DNA of 64,000 bases from Fervidibacillus halotolerans (GTDB lineage Bacteria; Bacillota; Bacilli; Bacillales; Caldibacillaceae). This document shows positions 1 to 9,317 of this stretch, one piece after another. Under the pieces are notes generated by a model. It did no database searches. It was not told the DNA's origin and was given only the letters and a program-made list of their open reading frames with translations. Both the position numbers and the translations under genes were made by a program. The first letter of the stretch is position 1. Each line of letters starts with the position of its first letter. The stretch covers positions 2,320,771 through 2,384,770 of the forward strand of contig NZ_CP106877.1 of NCBI RefSeq assembly GCF_026547205.1, read 5' to 3'.

Positions 1-1
1 T

Positions 2-739
2 ATGCAACAAATTAAGCCGGAAGTCACGATTGCCTTGCAAAATGGTGGAGGAATCCGTGCTTCGGTTGATAAAGGAGAAATCACATTAGGTGAAGTTCTT
101 ACGGTTATGCCTTTTGGAAACATGCTCGTATATATGGAACTAACCGGTGATGAAATTTGGCAAACTCTTGAACATAGTGTAAGTAAATATCCAGAAACCA
201 ATGGAGGATTTTTACACGTATCCGGTTTAAAATTCACCTTCGATCCAGAAAAACCTGCTGGGGAACGAATTGTATCGATCGATGTGAAAAATACGGAAGG
301 AAAATACGAACCGATTAATAAAGAAGCTACGTATTATGTTGCTACAAACTCCTTTACAGCTAAAGGTGGCGATGGATACGATGTATTGGCAAAGGCAACG
401 GAAGAAGGTCGCATGGTAAACGTTGATATGCCAGATTATGAAGTATTCACTGCTTACCTAAACCATCTTGGAGGAACGGTTTCTCCATCCGTTGAAGGTC
501 GAATCGTTGCACTCGGTGTCGATGATCAACCAGCAGATGATACGGAAGAACCTGCTGATCAAAACGACTCAGAAAAACCTGGTGACTCATCCGATGACCA
601 AACATCCAGTGAAGATGAAGGAAAAACATTACCAAACACTGCAACGGATCATGGTAACATCCTATTTATTGGTCTATCTCTAATTGTTGTCGGTTTCGTC
701 GTATTCCTTTATTATAGAAAGCAAAGAAAATTTATTTAA
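2..739 (+). CDS. LPXTG-anchored 5'-nucleotidase, C-terminal part (cut by the left edge)
   Basis: Only the last 245 residues are visible; the reading frame is open to the window edge, so the true start lies outside. The sequence NGGGIRAS near residue 14 and the following block are typical of the 5'-nucleotidase C-terminal substrate-binding domain, which works with an upstream metallophosphatase domain to hydrolyse extracellular nucleotides. The end has an acidic, Asp/Glu/Ser-rich spacer, then LPNTA at about residue 210, a hydrophobic membrane segment and a positive tail (YYRKQRKFI), the standard sortase sorting signal, so the protein should be wall-linked. It is a close paralogue of the C-terminal third of the gene at 21732-25712, but lacks a roughly 22-residue insertion present there. 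A strong terminator follows. Confidence 0.9.
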   Translation: MQQIKPEVTIALQNGGGIRASVDKGEITLGEVLTVMPFGNMLVYMELTGDEIWQTLEHSVSKYPETNGGFLHVSGLKFTFDPEKPAGERIVSIDVKNTEGKYEPINKEATYYVATNSFTAKGGDGYDVLAKATEEGRMVNVDMPDYEVFTAYLNHLGGTVSPSVEGRIVALGVDDQPADDTEEPADQNDSEKPGDSSDDQTSSEDEGKTLPNTATDHGNILFIGLSLIVVGFVVFLYYRKQRKFI

Positions 740-757
740 GATAAAGTGATAAAATAA

Positions 758-788
758 GCGCCCAAGCTAAAACTCTTGGGCGCTTTTT
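758..788 (+). terminator. Rho-independent terminator of the left-edge nucleotidase gene
   Basis: GCGCCCAAG pairs with CTTGGGCGC (758-766 with 775-783), followed by TTTTT. It lies 19 bases after the stop codon. The paralogous nucleotidase gene at 21732-25712 ends in a very similar hairpin. Confidence 0.9.
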
Positions 789-794
789 ATAATT

Positions 795-839
795 GTGGGT
801 CAAGGTTCCGGTTCTTTTGTCCCACTTCTTTTGTCCCGC
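795..839. repeat. REP-like inverted repeat unit
   Basis: A single copy of the GTGGGTC...CCCAC family, here reading GTGGGTCAAGGTTCCGGTTC followed by TTTTGTCCCAC. A second short partial unit (TTTTGTCCCGC) abuts the stop codon of the leftward mannosidase gene. It lies between two convergent genes. Confidence 0.8.
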
Positions 840-840
840 T

Positions 841-3446
841 TTATTTCAATTGAACGGTTTTGACTTCGTTCGGTTTTATGAAAAGGGTGAAGGTTCCTTG
901 TTCCACATCTAATGAGTGAAGATAGGTTTCGTTTAAATTCACCTCACTCGCTTGTTGGGCACCTTTCATCTTAACATTCACACCTTGTTCGCTCGGATTA
1001 TAAAGACGTAGTACAAGGGCGTCTTCTTTTTCCGCCTTTTTCAACGTGCTTATGACTCCAACCGTTTCACCGATTTCCTCCAATAAACTAAAGTTAGCTG
1101 GTGTATGAATTCCGGATGGGTTTAGTTTCATCGCATCATACGGTATTTTGTTATATGTTTCAATCTTTGTTGTATATTCTTTTCCAATACGGGCTATTTT
1201 AACACCATCAAAGGTTCCCGCATACGTGGTAATGGCAAAATCCAATTCCAATTTTCCAATCATTTGGGAATCAGGAGTCGGTAATTTTATTCCAGACGGT
1301 CTTCCCGGTCGACGAATCAGTTCTTCTTTTCCAAGAACACCAATAGATCGGAACAAAGTAATGGCAATCGTATCGAATTTGTCACCGACGATTTCATATT
1401 CACGGGTACTGTTTGTTAGAACAAATACTCCACGATTATCGTTTGCTAATCCGACGAATGAAAGCATCGGATATATTGCATCCGGACGTTCTGACCATCC
1501 TTCTTTTTCCCAAACTCCCATCGCTTCATCAAAAACTCCCCGCTTAATCAATCCAAATTGATTATCAGCAAATGAAACCCTCGATGCAATTTTCGTTGGA
1601 ACCAATACTCTTAACCGATGATCCTTCGCATAGTTTTCAATTTCTGCATGAATATGAAGAATCGGTTTCGATTTTGCAACGGTAATATGCCATTTTACAT
1701 CAACTGAACAATCCGTTTCGCCATTTTTTCGTGCTTCAAGATCAGATGGAACCGGTAAACATAAGGATATCGTAATTTCGCCTCCGTATTTATTTTGGCG
1801 AACGATCGATTTTGCTTCAACATCATGGCTATAAATCAATTTTTCACCAAGTAACGGGGAATAATCATACTCATCACCATCATCTCCCCCATTTTCTAAA
1901 AGAAGAACTTGGTCAAATAGCTCATTCGTCTGCTTATCAAAAATTTTCAACGTACCGTTTTTGTTGACGGAAATCGAATAAAAATCCGTTTCAATTGTGT
2001 TCACTTCTTTGAACGAATGATCCATTGAATTTTCACCTTCTAAAATAAAATACGTCTTGTAACCCATTGCTGGAATCGTATCTTTCAATTGAACGGTGTA
2101 TTTGTAAAATGGATCATAGTTCCCGTAATGAACGATTTGTCGATCGATTAAACCGGGATCGATAACTTCTTTTTCCAACACTTCAAAATCGATTCGGTTC
2201 CCAGTTTCGTCTTCCAATTGGAAAGAACTTAATTTCGTAATAATCGTTGCAGTAAAGACTTCGTTTCGTTTGTAAGGTAATAAATTAAATGCAGTTAACC
2301 GATCTTCTGTGCGATCCGTTTGAATGGCGTCAGTAATTTTTCGTTTGTAAAATTCGATGAGCTGGTCGGTTTTTTCCTCTGCGATGAAAAGTCGGTTTCT
2401 GATTTCCCGATGCACTTTATCCGAACAGCAACAGCCGATACTGTCGTGGGCATGATTTTTCATAATTTCCTTCCAAATGAGTTCAATCAACCCGTGATGA
2501 TATTCAAAGCCTAACCGATACCAATGGAGGCAAGGGGTTCTAAAATATTCGTAATTTTATTTTCAACCCGTGTATTCGCAGCTTTAATATCCATACGGGT
2601 CAAGTAAATACTCCGATGGACGCGCATATATTTTCCGTCTAAAAATTCACCTTGAATCGTATGGAGTGATTGATTTTTTTCAATTTCTTCAAATAGATTT
2701 TCATATTTGCTCAGGAAAAAATTTCGATCAGGGTACAGTTTTTTCAATTTCTCTATAATCGTAAAGATATTTTTTTGTATCGGCATTTGGTCGTGTCCAT
2801 TAGGCAGTAAAATATGGTCGGAAGTCGCACCTTTATCTAACACGGACAAATATTTATCCATTCGCTTTTTTAGCTCTTCTTCATTTTCCGGCAAATACTT
2901 TCCAATTGCGTAACCAAGTGGTAATAATTGAACAAGCACTTTTGATCCGTCATCACTTTTCCAATAAAACTCTGTTCGATCGGTTCCGTGACGTTCCGAT
3001 GCCCCCCTCCAAAACATCGCCCGTTTTATGCCGAATCCATTTAAAATCATCGGCATTTGCGCAGATTGCCCAAAGGAGTCTGGCAAATAACCAATCATCA
3101 TCGGTTCCCCGTATTGTTTACTATCTTTTATTCCATAGAGTAAATTCCGCACGATCGACTCTGCTCCGACGACCATTTCATCCGTTTGCGTGTACCACGG
3201 ACCGATAATGAGTTTTCCTTGTTGAATGAGCTTTTTTACTCGATCTTTATTTTCCGGTTTCACAGCGAAATAGTCTTCTAAAATAGAGGTTTGTCCATCT
3301 AATACATAGTATGGGTAGTCGGGATTGTTTTCGAGCATGTCCATAATTTCTTCCATATTGTTAACGAGTAAAATTCGTGATTCTTCTGTTGAGAAGTACC
3401 ATTCCCGATCCCAATGCATGTGTGGTACAATATGCACATTCTTCAT
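841..3446 (-). pseudogene. mngB: GH38 alpha-mannosidase (mannosylglycerate hydrolase type), single frameshift
   Basis: Two adjacent open frames form one family-38 glycoside hydrolase of about 868 residues, close to the usual length of MngB. The first part starts at 3446 (ATG after GGGAGTG) and carries HMHWDREW (metal-binding His and Asp), GPWYTQTDE and [10 protein letters not shown], whose Asp is the expected nucleophile. It stops at 2511. The second frame, read without needing its own start, gives [16 protein letters not shown] from 2520 and then NHAHDSIG, the other zinc-site motif. One base is missing around 2520-2523; otherwise the protein is complete. In the MngB family the substrate is 2-O-alpha-mannosyl-6-phosphoglycerate, giving mannose-6-phosphate and glycerate. 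The PTS gene upstream and the glycerate kinase nearby support that role. The frameshift could be a real inactivation or a sequencing error. Confidence 0.85.
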
Positions 3447-3479
3447 TTTATTCACTCCCGTAATTCTCTTTGATGTCAT

Positions 3480-3766
3480 TGGTGGGTCGGGGTTCCGGTT
3501 CCTTAGGCCCAGCTTCTGCCGGGTGGGTCGAGGTTCCTGGGTCGAGGTTCCGGTTCCTTTGACCCATTCTGACCCACTCCGTTACTTTGATCCATGGCCG
3601 TTTCCATAATTTGGTGGGTCAAAGTCCCCGTCCCTTTAACCCACTTGAGGTTCCGGTTCCTTTGGCCCACTCGTTTCCTTTGGCCCACTCTGACCCACTC
3701 CGTTACTTTGATCCATGGCCATTTCCATAATTTGGTGGGTCAAAGTTCCCGTCCCTTTAACCCACT
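3480..3766. repeat. REP-like repeat cluster between mngA and mngB
   Basis: This contains several GTGGGTC/GACCCAC units and an imperfect direct duplication of about 78 bases (about 3568-3645 and 3688-3766), each copy carrying ACTTTGATCCATGG and TTTCCATAATTTGGTGGGTC. Part of the cluster is translated as the C-terminus of the PTS protein, whose stop is at 3636. The rest separates mngA from mngB within the same transcription direction. Confidence 0.85.
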
Positions 3767-5618
3767 CACCAATTAATGCTGCACCAAGCCAAATGAGTCC
3801 AGCTAATAAAATCGGTTGACCGTCAAGTAAACCTAATGAGAAAATACCCGCTCCAGGTACACTTAACTCAATTCCGTAATAAGCAACTATTGCCCCCGTT
3901 ACCATTGAACCGATAATGAAAGAAGATAATACACGTAACGGGTCACTAATAGCAAACGGGATCGCTCCCTCTGTAATTCCTGCTAAACCGAGTAACCATG
4001 TTTGTTTACCGATTTCTTTTTCTTCTTTATTAAATAATTCTTTTCCTAAAACTGTCGCCCCCGTTACAGAAAAGGCTGAGACCATCTTTACGGATGCGAA
4101 TGTGGCATAGGGGACAAAATTTCCATTCGCCATCGATGCAATACAAAACGCATAGGCTGCCTTATTGACCGGTCCCCCTAAATCCGTCGAAACCATTGCA
4201 CCGATTACTGCTCCTAAAATTAATGCATTCGATGTCCCGGATAAACCGTCTAACCAATTCGTTAAACTCACATTTATCCACGCTAATGGTTCACCAACAA
4301 TAAGTAACATTATCGAACCTACTACAAGGGTACCGACAACCGGATAAATCCAGAAACTGACAAATCCAGCAAACGTCCCTTTTGGTTGAACCGTTTTCTT
4401 TAACCACTTCATAAAATAACCAGCAAGTAAACCACCCAACATCCCGCCTAAAAATCCACTTCCAATTAAGTTCGCCGCCAAACCTGCTGCAAAACCAGGT
4501 CCTAAAGCAGGTTTATCTGCAATGGAGTAGGCCATGTATGCTGCTAATACTGGTACCATTAACTGACCGAGTAGTCCTCCGCCTAGTTGTCGTAAATACC
4601 AAAGCCACGATCCTTCACTTTGATAAAGATCTTGAAGTCCAAAGGCTTGTGCAATAAATACGGCAGCGGTTAGCGTCATTCCACCAGCAATAATGATGGG
4701 GATCATATACGAAATTCCGGTTAATAGTGAATCCTTCATTTCTATCTGCCATGTTTTTTTACCCGAATCTTCCATCCCTTCACCATTCGATGTGGATTTG
4801 TACTCCCCTTTCGATTCGGTTTCTGATAACTTAACAGCTTTTTCAATTAACGATTTTGCATTTTTTAAAGGGGTGGCAACCGTTGTTTTTACTTTAGGCA
4901 AATGGCTAAATCGTTCTTCATCTTTAATGGCCACATCATTTGCAAAAATAACCGCATCTGCCATTTTCAATCGTTCTGCCGAATGCCGATCTTCAATCCC
5001 GTTTGCCCCTTGTTTTTCAACGAATACTTTCACACCGAGTTCATTCCCAGCCTTTACAAGGGCCTCCGCTGCCATGTACGTGTGAGCAATTCCAGCAGGA
5101 CAAGCAGTAACAGCTAAAATCGTTTTATTTAATTTCATTTCATTGGACGTAACCTTTACCTCGTCTGCATCCAAATTGTTAAAAAGTTCCATCCGATCTT
5201 TCGAAGAAATAAGCCGTTGTTTATATGTTTCATCCGTCAATCTAGTGACAAGTTCAGACAACACATTCAAATGGGTACTTCCGCTTTCTGATTCTGGAAT
5301 TGCAAGTAAAAAAATAAGTTTCACTTGATTATTCGGATCAATACTTTCCCAATCCGTAATCGGCTGTTTTACAGTGGCTACAGCAAAACTTGCTTCCTTT
5401 ACAACATTTGATTTTCCGTGGGGAATGGCTAATCCGCCTTCAAATCCTGTTGGAGATAATTTTTCTCTATCCAAAACCGCTTGGAAAAACGATTTTTCAG
5501 AAGTCACTTTCCCATTTTCATATAACTTGTTTACTAAAAAAGAAATCGCTTCATTTTTTGATTTAAAGTTTTCATCAACAAAAACTAAGTCAGGTGAAGT
5601 TAATGACTTTAATTCCAT
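3636..5618 (-). CDS. mngA: PTS fructose-family EIIABC, probable mannosylglycerate transporter
   Basis: A three-domain phosphotransferase permease of 660 residues in the membrane. The EIIA domain spans about 1-150 with phospho-His in GLAIPHGKS (His67). EIIB spans about 163-270 with phospho-Cys in AVTACPAGIAHT (Cys173). EIIC spans about 295-615 with many membrane segments and the conserved GGPVNKAAY loop. I chose the ATG at 5618 (AAGGGGA upstream); an in-frame ATG at 5648 is possible. The fructose subfamily includes MngA, and the mannosidase and glycerate kinase neighbours favour mannosylglycerate over fructose or mannose, but specificity is an inference. The last 43 or so residues (from [11 protein letters not shown]) are encoded by REP-like repeat DNA and replace the normal short tail. 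Confidence 0.85.
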   Translation of the reverse strand: MELKSLTSPDLVFVDENFKSKNEAISFLVNKLYENGKVTSEKSFFQAVLDREKLSPTGFEGGLAIPHGKSNVVKEASFAVATVKQPITDWESIDPNNQVKLIFLLAIPESESGSTHLNVLSELVTRLTDETYKQRLISSKDRMELFNNLDADEVKVTSNEMKLNKTILAVTACPAGIAHTYMAAEALVKAGNELGVKVFVEKQGANGIEDRHSAERLKMADAVIFANDVAIKDEERFSHLPKVKTTVATPLKNAKSLIEKAVKLSETESKGEYKSTSNGEGMEDSGKKTWQIEMKDSLLTGISYMIPIIIAGGMTLTAAVFIAQAFGLQDLYQSEGSWLWYLRQLGGGLLGQLMVPVLAAYMAYSIADKPALGPGFAAGLAANLIGSGFLGGMLGGLLAGYFMKWLKKTVQPKGTFAGFVSFWIYPVVGTLVVGSIMLLIVGEPLAWINVSLTNWLDGLSGTSNALILGAVIGAMVSTDLGGPVNKAAYAFCIASMANGNFVPYATFASVKMVSAFSVTGATVLGKELFNKEEKEIGKQTWLLGLAGITEGAIPFAISDPLRVLSSFIIGSMVTGAIVAYYGIELSVPGAGIFSLGLLDGQPILLAGLIWLGAALIGEWVKGTGTLTHQIMEMAMDQSNGVGQSGPKETSGPKEPEPQVG

Positions 5619-5691
5619 TCGAATCCCCTTCCCTATAAGCGTTTTCATTTATTACCTGCCTTGTAAATGGGTTCATTATTCGCTCATATCT

Positions 5692-5726
5692 TAACAAAAA
5701 AAAAGAAGAAGAACGGATTCTTCTTA
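5692..5726 (-). terminator. Terminator after the RpiR regulator gene
   Basis: On the minus strand AAGAAGAA pairs with TTCTTCTT across a 4-base loop (5718-5725 with 5706-5713), followed by a run of nine T. It separates the regulator from mngA, implying that mngA has its own promoter in 5619-5690. Confidence 0.75.
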
Positions 5727-5781
5727 TTTTTAAACAAAAAAATTAGAGTTATATTTTTTTCCTGTGTATTTTTTCACTTAA

Positions 5782-6510
5782 TCAATAAGTTGTCCAAATA
5801 ATTTGAGATAATGCATATAGGACAACCATTATAGGACTTGGATCTGTAATATTGTATCCATTCATTTCCTTTCTAGGTGCATAACAATATAATGGGATAT
5901 CTGCCATTTGCTGGAGGGGATTGCGAATAAAGTGGGTTAAAGAAATGATTTGTACACCTCTTTTTTTCGCTTCTTCTGCTATTTCCAGCACAAGGGGGGT
6001 TTTTCCCGATAAACTAATGCAAAAAAGTACATCCTTTGGACCCATTTTTTTTAAATAATAGAGGGTTTCATGCCGATGGACCGAAAAATAGGAAGGTTGA
6101 TCGATAACTTGTAAATTTCTTTTTAACTGGTAACAAAAGTCTACATTATCACCGACTGCAAAAAGGAGGACGTGTTTCGCTTCTTTCATTAGTTTTGCTG
6201 CATTTGAAAGAAGTTCATGATCAATGAGTTCAAAGGTTTTTTGTATGTAGGAAAAAGAACTGCTTTGGACAACCTGTTGATCATTTTCCAATTCATTTTT
6301 CAAACTATTTTTCAAATGGGAAAATCCATCATAACCGAGTTTTTTTGCCAGTCGCATAATTGTATTTGGAACCGTATACAACTGATTTGCCAACGTTTGA
6401 ATCGGCAGTGTAGTTATTTCCTTTTTATGATTCAATATATATTCAATAATTTGGTCATCTGTATCATTCAATTTATACTCGTATTTTTGAACCCGTTCAT
6501 GAAATTGCAT
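5782..6510 (-). CDS. RpiR-family transcriptional regulator
   Basis: This 242-residue protein has an N-terminal helix-turn-helix of the RpiR type (about 1-77, with IQTLANQLYTVPNTIMRLAK in the recognition region) and a C-terminal SIS sugar-phosphate-binding domain (about 105-240, with ISLSGKTPLVLEIAEEAKKR as the phosphosugar loop). I chose ATG 6510, which follows AGAGGGG; the open frame extends 61 codons further up, but that part would run through the divergent kinase start. RpiR proteins sense phosphorylated sugars. Its place between mngA and the divergent glycerate kinase suggests it controls both, sensing an intermediate such as mannosylglycerate phosphate or mannose-6-phosphate. In E. coli the equivalent regulator MngR belongs to the GntR family, so the regulator class differs. 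Confidence 0.85.
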   Translation of the reverse strand: MQFHERVQKYEYKLNDTDDQIIEYILNHKKEITTLPIQTLANQLYTVPNTIMRLAKKLGYDGFSHLKNSLKNELENDQQVVQSSSFSYIQKTFELIDHELLSNAAKLMKEAKHVLLFAVGDNVDFCYQLKRNLQVIDQPSYFSVHRHETLYYLKKMGPKDVLFCISLSGKTPLVLEIAEEAKKRGVQIISLTHFIRNPLQQMADIPLYCYAPRKEMNGYNITDPSPIMVVLYALSQIIWTTY

Positions 6511-6572
6511 TTTCAACACCCCTCTCTTATTATAACAGTGAATTTGGATCGTTAAAATTGGAGGTTTTTCAT
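6511..6572. promoter_or_regulatory. 62-bp divergent promoter region, regulator / glycerate kinase
   Basis: A TATAAT box for the regulator lies on the minus strand at 6529-6534, about 18 bases above its ATG. TTGGAGG at 6558-6564 is the ribosome binding site of the kinase. The gap is so short that the two promoters must overlap or the kinase promoter must lie partly inside the regulator gene, which suits cross-regulation. Confidence 0.5.
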
Positions 6573-7733
6573 ATGGACATTTTAGTCGCTTTAGATTCTT
6601 TGAAAGGGAGCATCTCTTCAAAACATGCAAATGAAGTAGTGAAAGAAGGATTACTGCTTGCAGATCCCGATTTTCGGGTACACACAGTGCCAATTGCCGA
6701 TGGAGGAGAAGGTACGGTAGAAGCCCTCGTTGAAGGAATAAATGGGGTTTATAAACAAGTGGAAGTTACGGGGCCCCTCGGAGAGAAGGTACAAGCCCGA
6801 TACGGTATTTTAGGAGATGGAAAAACAGCTGTGATCGAAATTGCTGAAGCGTGCGGATTTCCACTGGTTCCAAAACAAAAACGAAATCCTCTGTACACAA
6901 CGTCTTACGGAGTCGGGGAAATGATTCTGGATGCCGCTAAAAATGGTTGTAATGAATTTATAATCGGTTTAGGTGGAAGTGCTACAAATGATGCGGGAAT
7001 CGGAATGCTACAAGCGTTAGGATTTCAGTTTTATGATGAACAGGGAATCGAAGTTGGTCAAGGGGGACAGTCCCTCTCGAAGGTTGCTCATATAAATGAT
7101 CGAAACGTTTTTCAAATAGTAAAGGAAGGCTCTTTTCTTGTTGCCTGTGATGTGAATAACCCACTTTATGGAGAAAATGGAGCAGCATATGTATTTGGTC
7201 CGCAGAAAGGGGCGGATGTAAAAATAGTAAAACGACTCGATACCGGTTTACGACATTTTGCCAAAATCGTTTTGGACCAATTTCATCTTAATCTCCAATC
7301 GATTCCTGGAGCTGGTGCCGCTGGTGGATTAGGTGCAGCATTTGCCGGATTTTTACAAGCAAAACTCGTTCCAGGTGTGGAGTTAATTTTTCATCAAATT
7401 CGTTTGGAAAAAACGGTTAGTAAAATGGATTTGATCATTACTGGAGAAGGGAAATTGGACAATCAAACCAATTTTGGGAAAGCCCCTGCAGGCATTGCAA
7501 AACTGGCGAAACGATTTGGCGTTCCCGTTGTTGCAATAGCAGGTGATGTTCGAAAAGCAGACCAACGTTTACACGAACAAGGAATCGACGCCTATTTTTC
7601 GATCATCCCTGGCCCTATGGATTTGGAGAAAGCGATGGAACCATGTACCACAAAAGAAAATTTAAAAAGAACCGGAGAACAAATCGGACGAATCATTCGT
7701 TTACTTCATGGGTCAAGGGGACAGGTACTTTGA
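6573..7733 (+). CDS. glxK: Glycerate kinase, GlxK/GarK family
   Basis: This soluble protein of 386 residues phosphorylates glycerate using ATP; the GlxK/GarK class forms 2-phosphoglycerate. Family signatures are the start MDILVALDSLKGSISS, PIADGGEGT near residue 45, GLGGSATNDAGIGML near 137 and TGEGKLDNQT near 290. ATG 6573 has TTGGAGG eight bases upstream; an earlier in-frame ATG at 6558 overlaps that site and is less likely. The gene diverges from the RpiR regulator. Its product would use the glycerate released by the neighbouring mannosidase. The last few residues (HGSRGQVL) and the stop codon lie in REP-like repeat DNA, so the native C-terminus was replaced by a few codons. Confidence 0.92.
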   Translation: MDILVALDSLKGSISSKHANEVVKEGLLLADPDFRVHTVPIADGGEGTVEALVEGINGVYKQVEVTGPLGEKVQARYGILGDGKTAVIEIAEACGFPLVPKQKRNPLYTTSYGVGEMILDAAKNGCNEFIIGLGGSATNDAGIGMLQALGFQFYDEQGIEVGQGGQSLSKVAHINDRNVFQIVKEGSFLVACDVNNPLYGENGAAYVFGPQKGADVKIVKRLDTGLRHFAKIVLDQFHLNLQSIPGAGAAGGLGAAFAGFLQAKLVPGVELIFHQIRLEKTVSKMDLIITGEGKLDNQTNFGKAPAGIAKLAKRFGVPVVAIAGDVRKADQRLHEQGIDAYFSIIPGPMDLEKAMEPCTTKENLKRTGEQIGRIIRLLHGSRGQVL

Positions 7734-7972
7734 CCCGGGGACTGGAACCTCAAAGTGGGCCAGGGGAACCGAAGTGGGTCAAGGGGACAGGAACCTTGAA
7801 CCATGGACAGGAACCTCAACTCAGGGGAGCAAATCAAAAAAGTGGGCCAGGGGAACCGGAACCTTGACCCACCATTTTCTGGGAGTGGGTCAAAAGAACC
7901 GGAACCTCGACCCACCCTGGGAGTGGGTCAAAAGAACCGGAACCCCGACCCACCCCCTTTATTTGTGGGTGT
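7709..7972. repeat. REP-like repeat cluster between convergent glxK and jetD
   Basis: Five or more units occur in 260 bases, including GGGTCAAGGGGACAGGTACT, GTGGGTCAAAAGAACCGGAA and GGGGACAGGAACCTTGAACC. Inverted ends GTGGGTC and GACCCAC recur. The first unit holds the glxK stop codon and the last reaches the jetD stop codon, so the cluster fills the whole space between the two convergent genes. Confidence 0.9.
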
Positions 7973-9317
7973 AATTTTCTATGCTTTTTTTTAATTCATT
8001 GACAAAAGACTCTTGGTAACAGGCTTTCTTTTGTTCTTTCAACACATCCCTCAATTCAAACAACTCTGAATTTCGTATAGAATCCAGTTTCGATAAGCGA
8101 TCGGCAATATCCTCTTCTGAAAGATAGTTTAAATACGTTTGTTTTTCCATTTTCCAAAGGATGACTTTATCTTTGTAACGGGTTTTCATTCGATCTGCAA
8201 TTAATAGACCCTCTGGATCCATGTCACCTGAATAAAAGATAGTTGCACCGGATTGAACAATGAGATCTAACAATCGCCATCCGGCCATTCTTACTTGACC
8301 ATGAGTACAAACGATTGGGACTTTAGGAAGTGCATCCATCATCATAGATGCAACACCTGAATTTTCCACTACCCAAACAGTATTTCCATGTATAGGCCAA
8401 ATTTTATCTACCTTCATTAATTCCTTCATCGGAACGTTCATAACGGTTCTGCTCTCACAAGCTGCTTTCCAGACCGGATGGACCTCCTCTGTTGATGCCA
8501 GTAATTGTTGACAAGTGACGAAATTCCAAAGATCGTCGCGAAAAATACCGTATTCTGCCAATAAATCATTTAATTCTTCCACTGTTTTTGGCATCGTCAT
8601 CCGATTGTTACCTTTTCGAAGCTGATCGACAAATAACATATGGTGCAATAGTTTTCCTGCCGTTCTTTGACTATCAAAATAATGGGGATTCCCCGAAACT
8701 CGTTCAGAAAAGAAAGGTAATCGTTCAAACTCCCCTTGTTTTGGAAGATAAGTGAACGCGCGGTATGCCATAATGATTTTTTCATACAAATCTTCATCAT
8801 TTTGCTTGTATAGGGACCAAATCCACCGCGTATCTGGACTTTTTTCAGCAAGCCTTTGTAACCACCAATGTGCACCTGGAATCTCTTCCAAAAGGGATTG
8901 AATAAACGCTTCTTCCCTTTCGTGTTCTAATCGACGTTCTTCTTTTTTGGAGATGATTTTTTCACCGAGTACTTTTTCCATAATGTCGAGCAATGTATAT
9001 TCTGAAAAGCTAGTTTTCGCTAATTCCTTTTCAAAGGCTTGTAAGGATACGGTACCTTTTTGAGAAAGTTTTGCCTTCGATATGCCATAAAATCCAGCGA
9101 TGGCCTCCAGTTCATCATCGGCAAATCCTTTTAAAGAAACAGATCCACCGACTCGTCCCAAAGAACGATATTTTTCTTTAAACAAGGCGAATAATTTCAT
9201 AAACCCTGGTTCTTCCAGAAATACTTGGAGTTTATGATCAATTTTTCTGTCCATTAGTTCTTTCTTCCCTTTCATATTAAACAGATCTTTCCACTTTTTC
9301 TCCAACCCCATCATCAT
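7959..9317 (-). CDS. jetD: Wadjet protein JetD (Toprim-type nuclease subunit, TIGR02679-like)
   Basis: This 452-residue protein resembles the TIGR02679/DUF2399 family. The N-terminal part has KEKYRSLGRVGGSVSLKGF (about 48-66), a family hallmark. The C-terminal Toprim-like half has the acidic motif WVVENSG near residue 316 and YSGDMDPEGLLIADRM near residue 370, the metal-binding site expected to cut DNA. JetD is the effector nuclease that cleaves circular plasmid DNA handled by the JetABC SMC complex. The start is uncertain: ATG 9317 lacks a clear ribosome binding site and later ATGs at about 9275 and 9254 are possible. A 321-bp gap separates it from jetC. Confidence 0.85.
   Translation of the reverse strand: MMMGLEKKWKDLFNMKGKKELMDRKIDHKLQVFLEEPGFMKLFALFKEKYRSLGRVGGSVSLKGFADDELEAIAGFYGISKAKLSQKGTVSLQAFEKELAKTSFSEYTLLDIMEKVLGEKIISKKEERRLEHEREEAFIQSLLEEIPGAHWWLQRLAEKSPDTRWIWSLYKQNDEDLYEKIIMAYRAFTYLPKQGEFERLPFFSERVSGNPHYFDSQRTAGKLLHHMLFVDQLRKGNNRMTMPKTVEELNDLLAEYGIFRDDLWNFVTCQQLLASTEEVHPVWKAACESRTVMNVPMKELMKVDKIWPIHGNTVWVVENSGVASMMMDALPKVPIVCTHGQVRMAGWRLLDLIVQSGATIFYSGDMDPEGLLIADRMKTRYKDKVILWKMEKQTYLNYLSEEDIADRLSKLDSIRNSELFELRDVLKEQKKACYQESFVNELKKSIENYTHK

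Noticed and set aside
3325-3776. Several short open frames across the REP clusters
   Set aside because: They arise from repeat sequence free of stops; no start signals and the same peptides recur at other repeat clusters.
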